Shown piece after piece: positions 53,534 through 59,939 of a DNA stretch of 64,000 bases. Location of the stretch: assembly GCF_001269385.1 (NCBI RefSeq), contig NZ_CXOO01000022.1, positions 186,001 to 250,000 on the forward strand. The letters run 5' to 3'. The notes under the pieces were generated by a model that worked only from the letters and a program-made list of their open reading frames with translations, made no database searches and had not been told where the DNA came from. Each line of letters opens with the position of its first letter. The stretch's first letter is position 1. Source of the stretch: Limnohabitans sp. DM1 (GTDB lineage: Bacteria > Pseudomonadota > Gammaproteobacteria > Burkholderiales > Burkholderiaceae_C). Position numbers and translations under genes: made by a program.

Positions 53534-53995
53534 TCAAGGCGTGACCTTCTGAAACAAAGGATGGATGTTGCTGTGCTTGGCGTCGAACACTTCGGGGCCG
53601 ACGTCAATCTGCAACGTGATGCCGATGTGGCGCTGCGCCATGACCGGTGCAAAGAAATCCTTGGCCACTTCCATCAGGGTCTGCCCGGCGCGTTGTTGCA
53701 CAGCCTCGCTGCGGCCCCGGCCCATGCGCACGTTCAGATAGACAAAAGCGTAGTCGCCCGAACCCCCATGGGGGTTTTGCTCATGCAGCCCTGCGGCTTT
53801 GCCCGCCGCGCCGCCATCGGCCACGGCGTAATGCGGCGCGGGATAAGCCAGCACACGCGTGCCGCCCGTCGGAAAGACCTGCTTGCCTGATTCGTCCTGC
53901 ACCGTGAGCATGACGTCCGCCATCTGGCGGCACAGGGTCGTCATGTTGACCTCAGCCTCGAGCTGTCCGGTATAGAGAATCACAAGATGGGGCAT
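53534..53995 (-). CDS. hpaF: 5-carboxymethyl-2-hydroxymuconate delta-isomerase
   Basis: The protein has 153 residues. The N-terminal MPHLVILYTGQLE gives the catalytic Pro2 of the tautomerase/CHMI family; ADGGAAGKAAGLHEQNPHGG and AFVYLNVRMGRGRS follow. It isomerises 5-carboxymethyl-2-hydroxymuconate. It is slightly longer than the usual ~130 residues. The stop overlaps a composite-repeat-like end. Confidence 0.86.
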   Translation of the reverse strand: MPHLVILYTGQLEAEVNMTTLCRQMADVMLTVQDESGKQVFPTGGTRVLAYPAPHYAVADGGAAGKAAGLHEQNPHGGSGDYAFVYLNVRMGRGRSEAVQQRAGQTLMEVAKDFFAPVMAQRHIGITLQIDVGPEVFDAKHSNIHPLFQKVTP

Positions 53996-54007
53996 GGTCT
54001 TGTCTTG

Positions 54008-54080
54008 GTAGGTCGGACCTTCAGGTCCGACATTGGTGGTTTGGCAAAGGTCCATGTCGGGGCTGAAGCCGCCGACCTAC
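54008..54080. repeat. family A REP pair between hpaD and hpaF
   Basis: Left (54008-54031) has a GTAG foot and stem GTCGGACCT / AGGTCCGAC. Right (54056-54080), inverted, has stem GTCGG-GGCT / AGCC-CCGAC with its GTAG foot on the minus strand. It is transcribed inside the hpa operon, where it could stabilise or process the message. Confidence 0.8.
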
Positions 54081-54089
54081 GGGGAAGGT

Positions 54090-55016
54090 TCATAACCTCG
54101 TGCTCACAGCCGTGTATCCCTGCGCGCTGCTGGCCTGCGCTGCCGGGATGTGCTCGCCTTTTTGGGGCGTCACTTCAAAGATTGCGTTGAGCTGGCCCGT
54201 GCCGCTGGCCCCGAAATATGGGGTTACCATGTCCACCGCGCCGTCGTAATCTGTCCAGCCCAATGCCCCCATCAGCATGGCGGTGTCGTGCATGAAGCCT
54301 TCGCCGTGGCCTTTGCTGGCGTATTCGGGCAGCATCTCGCAAAAGGCTTTCCACTCGCGCTGGTCCCACATTCGCAGCACCTGCTCGTCGAGTTTTTGGA
54401 GGAAGGGGCTCCAGATTTTGTGAGCAAACTCAGGGGCCAAACCGTTTTGCGCAAAACGGTGGCTCAGACTGCCGCTGGCCAAAAACGCCACCTTGCCGTC
54501 GTAATGCTTTTCCACCGCCTCGCGCATGGCCCAACCCAGACGGGCGCTGTCGGCCAAATAGTGCGAGGTGCACAAAGCCGAGACGGAGACCACCTTGAAG
54601 TTCTGGTCGGCGTTCATATAACGCAGCGGCACCAGCGTGCCGTATTCGGGCTGCAAGGTGGTGGCGTCGTGCGCCAGGGTTTCCACGCCGTAGTCGTTGG
54701 CCACTTGGGCCAACAAGTGTCCCAATACCGGGTTGCCGGGTGACTCAAACGCCATATTGCTGATGAAGTGCGGCAACTCGTTGCTGGTGTACACGCCCTT
54801 GAAGTGCGGGCCACAGTTGATGTGGTAGCTGGCGTTGACCAGCCAGTGTGTGTCAAACACCACCAATGTGTCTACCCCCATGGCGCGGCAACGGCGGCTG
54901 ATTTCATGGTGGCCGTCGATGGCGCTTTGGCGCGTGCCAAAACGCGGGCCGGGAATTTCGCTCAGGTACATGCTGGGCACGTGGGTGATTTTGGCGGCGA
55001 GGGCGAGTTGTCCCAT
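54090..55016 (-). CDS. hpaD: 3,4-dihydroxyphenylacetate 2,3-dioxygenase
   Basis: The protein has 308 residues, a class III (LigB-type) extradiol dioxygenase: metal His in AAKITHVPSMY and VVFDTHWLVNASYH, catalytic His in ASGSLSHRFAQ and the Glu in YGTLVPLRY or nearby. It opens the homoprotocatechuate ring at the 2,3 position. It begins a second part of the operon after the GFA/vapBC insertion. Confidence 0.93.
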   Translation of the reverse strand: MGQLALAAKITHVPSMYLSEIPGPRFGTRQSAIDGHHEISRRCRAMGVDTLVVFDTHWLVNASYHINCGPHFKGVYTSNELPHFISNMAFESPGNPVLGHLLAQVANDYGVETLAHDATTLQPEYGTLVPLRYMNADQNFKVVSVSALCTSHYLADSARLGWAMREAVEKHYDGKVAFLASGSLSHRFAQNGLAPEFAHKIWSPFLQKLDEQVLRMWDQREWKAFCEMLPEYASKGHGEGFMHDTAMLMGALGWTDYDGAVDMVTPYFGASGTGQLNAIFEVTPQKGEHIPAAQASSAQGYTAVSTRL

Positions 55017-55034
55017 TTTTTTCTCCAGTTGTTT

Positions 55035-55463
55035 TCAAATCTGTACGGGTTCAAAACCCGTTTCTCCACCAAAACACTTTGAGCCCTTGGGCATGTCGAA
55101 CCACTTTGCCTTGTGACTGACAAAGTAATCCGCCTTGGGAGCGCGCAGTTCTCGCCCTTCAAAGAAACCCGCTAGCAGCCCGGCTATGGCTGGCTGGCGT
55201 CGGTCCAATGTCCATGCATGCGTGCCACAGAATTTGCAAAATTGGCGTGTGATATTGTCTGTAGGGTGATGCGTGCTGAGGGCGTCCTCCCCGGAAATCA
55301 CCATCGCGTCGCGCTGGATACTCAACCACGTCGTGAAGGCCGATCCATTCATCCGACGACACTGGCTACAGTGGCAGTTGATTGGCGGGTGCAGCGCTTC
55401 ACTGACACGAATTTGAACGCGACCGCAAAAACACTGCCCATGTGATTCATTCGAGGTTTGCAT
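55035..55463 (-). CDS. GFA family (glutathione-dependent formaldehyde-activating enzyme-like) protein
   Basis: The protein has 142 residues. Zinc-binding cysteines are in QCFCGRVQI, NCHCSQCRR and CKFCGTHAW, with FFEGRELRAPKADYFVSHKA later. It has the GFA fold; few members have a known reaction. It sits within the hpa operon together with vapBC and has no known role in the pathway, so probably came with the insertion. Confidence 0.8.
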   Translation of the reverse strand: MQTSNESHGQCFCGRVQIRVSEALHPPINCHCSQCRRMNGSAFTTWLSIQRDAMVISGEDALSTHHPTDNITRQFCKFCGTHAWTLDRRQPAIAGLLAGFFEGRELRAPKADYFVSHKAKWFDMPKGSKCFGGETGFEPVQI

Positions 55464-55499
55464 CTTTAAGGTCTCTAGGGATCGTGACACTGGTCCGCA

Positions 55500-55895
55500 T
55501 CAGGGACAAACCAACTTGATCTTCGGAAAGTACGTCTTGTAGCGCCCCGCATCGCGGGTGAGCAATTGATAGCCCTCGGCTTGTGCATGCGCGCCGATGA
55601 AGAAGTCGGGCAGGACGCCGTTTTTGGTGCCGCCGCGTTGGCGGTAGGACCTGAACGCCTGGGCCGCCAATTGCGCAGTCGTCCGCGTCAAGTCAAGAAC
55701 TTGCACTCCCAACTTTTGCAAAAACGCATCGATGTGGGGGCCTGCGGTGTTGTGTGTGTGCAGTTCTGCGTAGACCACAAAGTTGGTCACGATTTGCTGG
55801 TTTTGGGCTTTGATCAGCTCTCGCAGCGACCAGTCCAGCCAAATCGGATCTTCATGGATGACGTCCACAAAAACATTGGTATCCACCAGGATCAT
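55500..55895 (-). CDS. vapC: VapC family PIN-domain toxin
   Basis: The protein has 131 residues. The acidic PIN residues are Asp5 (MILVDTNVF), Glu in VVYAELHTHN and Asp in LPDFFIGAHA. It is an RNase of the VapC type. The ATG at 55895 overlaps the antitoxin stop (ATGA, 55892-55895). Confidence 0.9.
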   Translation of the reverse strand: MILVDTNVFVDVIHEDPIWLDWSLRELIKAQNQQIVTNFVVYAELHTHNTAGPHIDAFLQKLGVQVLDLTRTTAQLAAQAFRSYRQRGGTKNGVLPDFFIGAHAQAEGYQLLTRDAGRYKTYFPKIKLVCP

Positions 55896-56167
55896 GGCTG
55901 ATTCCAATCATCGCCACGGGTCATGCGCATCAGTTCGTCAGTGCTCATGCCGTCTTTGGCGATGCCAATGAACTGCCGAATCGGGTCGTCTGGCGCGAGG
56001 AACGACAAGTCGGGCTCGGGCGCAGCACGCGGGCTGGATGGCGCTTTGGCCGCCACCAAATACTCGGCGAGGGCTTCTTGCACGACGTGCGACTTGCTCA
56101 GCTTGCGCGCAGCGCAGTACTGAGCCAATTCGCGTTCAACGGTTTCGGGCAGGCGGACAGACAGCAT
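55892..56167 (-). CDS. ribbon-helix-helix antitoxin of the vapC pair
   Basis: The protein has 91 residues. The ribbon-helix-helix MLSVRLPETVERELAQYCAA (1-45) is followed by a Pro/Ala linker and a toxin-binding tail (FIGIAKDGMSTDELMRMTRG). AAGGAG precedes the ATG. GTCATACA operator boxes lie upstream. Confidence 0.85.
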   Translation of the reverse strand: MLSVRLPETVERELAQYCAARKLSKSHVVQEALAEYLVAAKAPSSPRAAPEPDLSFLAPDDPIRQFIGIAKDGMSTDELMRMTRGDDWNQP

Positions 56168-56179
56168 GGTTCACTCCTT

Positions 56180-56243
56180 GTCATACACATTCAAAATGGA
56201 TGTATGACATCAAGTATGACAGATGGCGGAGATTTGTCATACA
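56180..56243. promoter_or_regulatory. operator boxes of the vapBC pair
   Basis: GTCATACA (56180-56187) and TGTATGAC (56201-56208) form an inverted pair, repeated as GTATGAC (56214-56220) and GTCATACA (56236-56243). Four half-sites upstream of the antitoxin suit cooperative binding by the RHH antitoxin-toxin complex. The last box contains the hpaE stop codon. Confidence 0.65.
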
Positions 56244-57706
56244 CCCCAATGCGGAATGTGGTGCGAGCCCATCGAGACCGCCACGTTCTTGGGCTCACAA
56301 AACACTTCGTAGCTCCAGGTCCCGCCTTCGCGGCCGGTGCCGCTGGCCTTGGTGCCGCCAAAGGGTTGGCGCAGGTCGCGCACGTTTTGGCTGTTGACAA
56401 AGCACATGCCGGCCTCGACCGCAGCGGCCACGCGGTGGGCTTTGCCCAGGTTTTCGGTCCAGACGTAGCTGCTCAAACCGTATTCGATGTCGTTGGCTTT
56501 TTCAATGGCGTCCGCTTCGTCCTTGAAGGGGATCAGGCAAGCCACGGGGCCAAAGATTTCTTCTTGCGCGATGCGCATGCGGTTGTCGACGTCGGCAAAC
56601 ACGGTGGGCCAGACGAAGTTGCCGTGCTTCACATGCGCAGGCAAGTCTGCGGCGTAGCCGGGTTGGTCCAGACCGCCGCACAGCATCGTCGCGCCCTCTT
56701 TGGGGCCCAGCTCGATGTAGCTGCGCACTTTGGCCAGATGGGCCTTGGAGATCATCGGGCCGACGATGGTTTTCTCGTCGAGCGGGTCGCCTACGGTGAT
56801 GCGTTTGGCACGCTCGGCAAACTTGGCGGCAAAGTCGGCGTAGATGCTTTGCTGCACCAGGATGCGGCTGCCTGCGGTGCAGCGCTCACCGTTGTTGCTG
56901 AAGATCATGAAGACGGCAGCGTCCAGGGCGCGGTCCAAATCAGCGTCTTCAAAGATCACAAAGGGGCTTTTGCCGCCGAGCTCCATGCTGAACTTCTTGA
57001 GGCCCGCGCTTTGCACGATGCGGTTGCCCGTGACGGTGGAGCCTGTGAACGAAATGGCCCGCACATCGCGGTGCGACACCAGCGGCTCGCCCGCTTCCTT
57101 GCCGTAGCCATGCAGGATGTTGAGCACGCCAGCGGGCACGCCGGCTTCCAGCGCCAGCTCGCCCAGTCGCGCTGCGCTCAGGGGCGAGAGTTCGCTCATC
57201 TTGAGCACGGCGGTGTTGCCAAAAGCCAGGCACGGCGCGACCTTCCAGGTGGCGGTCATGAAGGGCACGTTCCAGGGGCTGATGAGGGCGCACACGCCCA
57301 CCGGGTGGAACAGGGTGTAGTTCAGGTGCGTGGGCGTGGGGTAGGTGTGGCCGTCCACGCGGGTGCACATCTCGGCAAAGTAGTGGAAGTTGTCGGCCGC
57401 ACGCGGCACCAGCTGCTTGCCGGTCTGGCTGATGGTCTGGCCGCAATCCCTGGTTTCCGTCTCCGAAATTTCTGGCACATGCTTGGTGATCAGGTCGCCC
57501 AACTTGCGCATGATCTTCGCGCGCTCGGTGGCGGGCGTAGCGGCCCACTTGGGAAAGGCGGCTTTGGCGGCTGCGACGGCGGCATTGACCTCTGCTTCGC
57601 CGCCCGAGGCGACTTCGGCCAACACCTCTTGCGTGGCGGGGTTGATGGTCTCGAAATAGTCGCTGCCCGCGACTTGGGTGCCGTTGATGAGGTGGTCGAT
57701 TTTCAT
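56237..57706 (-). CDS. hpaE: 5-carboxymethyl-2-hydroxymuconate semialdehyde dehydrogenase
   Basis: The protein has 489 residues. The cofactor motif ISFTGSTVTGNRI, the catalytic Glu in KFSMELGGKSPF and the catalytic Cys in NNGERCTAGSRI are intact. It oxidises the ring-cleavage semialdehyde with NAD. It lies downstream of hpaG2 with a family B REP pair in the gap, and upstream of the vapBC/GFA insertion. Confidence 0.93.
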   Translation of the reverse strand: MKIDHLINGTQVAGSDYFETINPATQEVLAEVASGGEAEVNAAVAAAKAAFPKWAATPATERAKIMRKLGDLITKHVPEISETETRDCGQTISQTGKQLVPRAADNFHYFAEMCTRVDGHTYPTPTHLNYTLFHPVGVCALISPWNVPFMTATWKVAPCLAFGNTAVLKMSELSPLSAARLGELALEAGVPAGVLNILHGYGKEAGEPLVSHRDVRAISFTGSTVTGNRIVQSAGLKKFSMELGGKSPFVIFEDADLDRALDAAVFMIFSNNGERCTAGSRILVQQSIYADFAAKFAERAKRITVGDPLDEKTIVGPMISKAHLAKVRSYIELGPKEGATMLCGGLDQPGYAADLPAHVKHGNFVWPTVFADVDNRMRIAQEEIFGPVACLIPFKDEADAIEKANDIEYGLSSYVWTENLGKAHRVAAAVEAGMCFVNSQNVRDLRQPFGGTKASGTGREGGTWSYEVFCEPKNVAVSMGSHHIPHWGV

Positions 57707-57726
57707 GTCTGTCTTTCTGTGTTTTT

Positions 57727-57791
57727 GTAGGAGCCAGCCCTGCTGGCGATGGCTGTTTGACAGTCCAATCGCTTGCAGGGCAAGCTCCTAC
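57727..57791. repeat. family B REP pair between hpaG2 and hpaE
   Basis: Left (57727-57750): GTAG foot, stem GCCAGC/GCTGGC, ending CGAT. Right (57768-57791): inverted, stem GCTTGC/GCAAGC, GTAG foot on minus; it overlaps the last bases of hpaG2. The cleanest family B example, lying inside a transcribed operon. Confidence 0.8.
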
Positions 57792-58549
57792 AAAGTCATG
57801 GTGTTGGTCAATGCCCCGATGGTTTCAATTTCGGTCACAACCACATCGCCCGGGTTCACGTTGACGATGCCGTCGGGCGTGCCCGTCAAGATCAGGTCGC
57901 CAGGATTGAGCGTCATGAAGCTGCTGAAGTATTCGATCAGTGTCGGCACATCAAAAATCATGTCGGCAGTGCTGCCGCTTTGCGTGACTTGCCCGTTCAC
58001 GGTGGTCTGCAATTTCAGCGCCATGGGATTGGGCACATCGGCCGCATCGACCAGCCACGGCCCAATGGGCGTGCAGGTGTCGCGGTTTTTCACCCGCAGG
58101 TTGGGGCGGTACCAGTTTTCCAGGTAATCGCGGATGGCGTAGTCGTTGGCCACGGTGTAGCCGCCCACGAAGTCGTAGGCATCGGCTTTTTTCACGCGCC
58201 GGGCGGTGCGCCCGATCACCACCGCCAGTTCGCATTCGTAGTGCATGTAGGCCACATCCGCGGGGCGCTTTGTGAGGGCCTTGTGTCCGATCAGCGAGGC
58301 CTCGCCTTTCATGAAGGCCAGCGGCTCCTCGGGGGCTTTGAAGGCGAGCTCCTTGGCGTGGTCGGCGTAGTTCAGGCCGAGCGCGATCACGGTGCGTGGC
58401 TGCGCCACGGGCACCAGTGGCGGCAACCAGACCACCTCGTCAAAGTCCACGCGCAGGCCCTTGTGTGGGCCTTGGGTGATCAGCAACTGGCCGTCCGATT
58501 CAACAGCTTGCTGGATGGCGCCCGACCAGGCAATTCGTGCGTGTTTCAT
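57788..58549 (-). CDS. hpaG2: 2-hydroxyhepta-2,4-diene-1,7-dioate isomerase subunit/domain
   Basis: The protein has 253 residues with the FAH fold: TVIALGLNYADHAKELAFKA, MHYECELAVVIGRTARRVKK (metal Glu pair), YTVANDYAIRD and LILTGTPDGIVNVNPGDVV. It corresponds to the C-terminal half of the fused HpaG of E. coli. It overlaps hpaG1 by four bases (58546-58549). Confidence 0.88.
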   Translation of the reverse strand: MKHARIAWSGAIQQAVESDGQLLITQGPHKGLRVDFDEVVWLPPLVPVAQPRTVIALGLNYADHAKELAFKAPEEPLAFMKGEASLIGHKALTKRPADVAYMHYECELAVVIGRTARRVKKADAYDFVGGYTVANDYAIRDYLENWYRPNLRVKNRDTCTPIGPWLVDAADVPNPMALKLQTTVNGQVTQSGSTADMIFDVPTLIEYFSSFMTLNPGDLILTGTPDGIVNVNPGDVVVTEIETIGALTNTMTL

Positions 58550-59199
58550 GCCTGACCTTTCACGTGGGTGCTGACCGTGGCGAATCCCGGCGCGGAAATC
58601 TCCACCCGATCCCCTAGCTTTGCGCGTGGCCTTTGACCATCGGGCAGGCAGTCTGTCCCGATCATCAGCACATCCCCGGGTTGCAAGGTCATGAATTCGC
58701 CCACGTCGGCCAGCAGCTCTGGCAAGTCGCGCATCAATTCACACAGGTCAATGGTCTGCACCAGATCACCATTGCGGCGCACGGCGATCTGCAGCGCGGC
58801 CCAATCCTGCACTTGACCTACTGTGACCTGCTCTGGCAACGCCAGAAAACCATCACGGCAGCGGAACTTGACCGGCGGGCGGTAATAGCTCGCATGTGGC
58901 ACGGACCAGTCATTCATCAACGCAGCGCCCGCCACCTGACCGTCTCCTCCGATCACCAGGCCCAGCGTCGCGCCGATGTCAACTTCTGTCACGCCGTCCT
59001 CTAGCAGCAGGTCTTGCCCAGCGGGGCTGAAGGTGTTGGCGGTCTTGACGTAGAGCACGGGCGCTTGAGGCGCGGCTTTGTGCGGTTCTTGCGTCATGCG
59101 CGAGGACCAGAGGTCCCATTCGCGACGAAAACTGAGCAAAGTGCCATACACCGTGCCCTGGGGTTGCCAGGGTTGGTGATGCGTTCGAATCAATGGCAT
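58546..59199 (-). CDS. hpaG1: 5-oxopent-3-ene-1,2,5-tricarboxylate decarboxylase subunit
   Basis: The protein has 217 residues with the FAH fold: GTVYGTLLSFRREWD, VDIGATLGLVIGGDGQVAGA and MTLQPGDVLMIGTDCLPDGQ. It is the N-terminal half counterpart of fused HpaG and decarboxylates OPET. It is split from hpaG2 as a separate, translationally coupled gene. Confidence 0.87.
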   Translation of the reverse strand: MPLIRTHHQPWQPQGTVYGTLLSFRREWDLWSSRMTQEPHKAAPQAPVLYVKTANTFSPAGQDLLLEDGVTEVDIGATLGLVIGGDGQVAGAALMNDWSVPHASYYRPPVKFRCRDGFLALPEQVTVGQVQDWAALQIAVRRNGDLVQTIDLCELMRDLPELLADVGEFMTLQPGDVLMIGTDCLPDGQRPRAKLGDRVEISAPGFATVSTHVKGQA

Positions 59200-59202
59200 T
59201 TT

Positions 59203-59721
59203 TTATTCCTCTGAGTTTTTGTCATCAGACATTGCTGCTTCACCACTGTTGTCTTTGTGCACACCGTCAGCTTCAGGCACGCCCAGGGCGATCACTTTGT
59301 CCAACAAATCGTACAAAGCGCCCAGTTGGGCTTTGCCCAGCTGCTGCTCCATCCAGACGTAATGCGCCTCGATGGTTTGCGATAAAGACTGGGCTTTGCT
59401 CAGGCCCGCAACGGTGGCCCGCACCACGGTGCGGCGGGCGTCATGCGCACATCGCTGGCGCTCAATCAGGCCGTTGCGTTCCATTCGGCTGAGCACACCC
59501 GTGAGGCTCGGGCCGAGTAAATAGGCTTCGCGGGCTATGCGCCCGGTCTCTATGCCGTCAGGCTCGCTGGCATGCTCTCCCAACACGCGCAAGACGCGCC
59601 ACTGCTGGTCTGACAGGCCATGCTCTCGCAAGCTGGGCCGGGTGTGAGCCATCACTGCCTCGCGCGCTTCGAGCAGCAATCTTGGCAAATTTCGGTGAAC
59701 AAAAGGTTTGATGGGACTCAT
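59203..59721 (-). CDS. hpaR: homoprotocatechuate operon MarR-type repressor
   Basis: The protein has 172 residues. The winged helix is centred on IAREAYLLGPSLTGVLSRME and the wing on CAHDARRTVVRATV. The start PFVHRNLPRLLLEAREAVMA is typical of HpaR. First gene of the hpa cluster, three bases before hpaG1; it probably represses the operon, itself included, through the palindrome right upstream. The acidic tail (GEAAMSDDKNSEE) is longer than usual. Confidence 0.9.
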   Translation of the reverse strand: MSPIKPFVHRNLPRLLLEAREAVMAHTRPSLREHGLSDQQWRVLRVLGEHASEPDGIETGRIAREAYLLGPSLTGVLSRMERNGLIERQRCAHDARRTVVRATVAGLSKAQSLSQTIEAHYVWMEQQLGKAQLGALYDLLDKVIALGVPEADGVHKDNSGEAAMSDDKNSEE

Positions 59722-59723
59722 TT

Positions 59724-59739
59724 ATTTAACATGTTAAAT
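59724..59739. promoter_or_regulatory. HpaR operator
   Basis: ATTTAACATGTTAAAT is a perfect 16-bp palindrome beginning two bases upstream of the hpaR start codon. Bound repressor would sit at the 5' end of the message. Likely the hpa operator; inferred from symmetry and position. Confidence 0.65.
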
Positions 59740-59939
59740 GAATCAGTCCTGTCATTTTCCTAGTGTTTACCCTGTTTATCTCGTGTTTTCATTCGACTCG
59801 ACCGATGGTGAATTTCAATTTTTTCTGGTGTTATTGAATATTTAGGTACTATTTTTAATGTAAGCATGATTAAAATCATGAAATCGCAGTTCTCCAACTG
59901 GCTGCACATGGCATCCAAGACAACCGGCTTGTTCACGCA

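Noticed and set aside
56078-57730. 550-codon plus-strand frame over hpaE
   Set aside because: Shadow of the aldehyde dehydrogenase, which carries the catalytic Cys and Glu on the minus strand.
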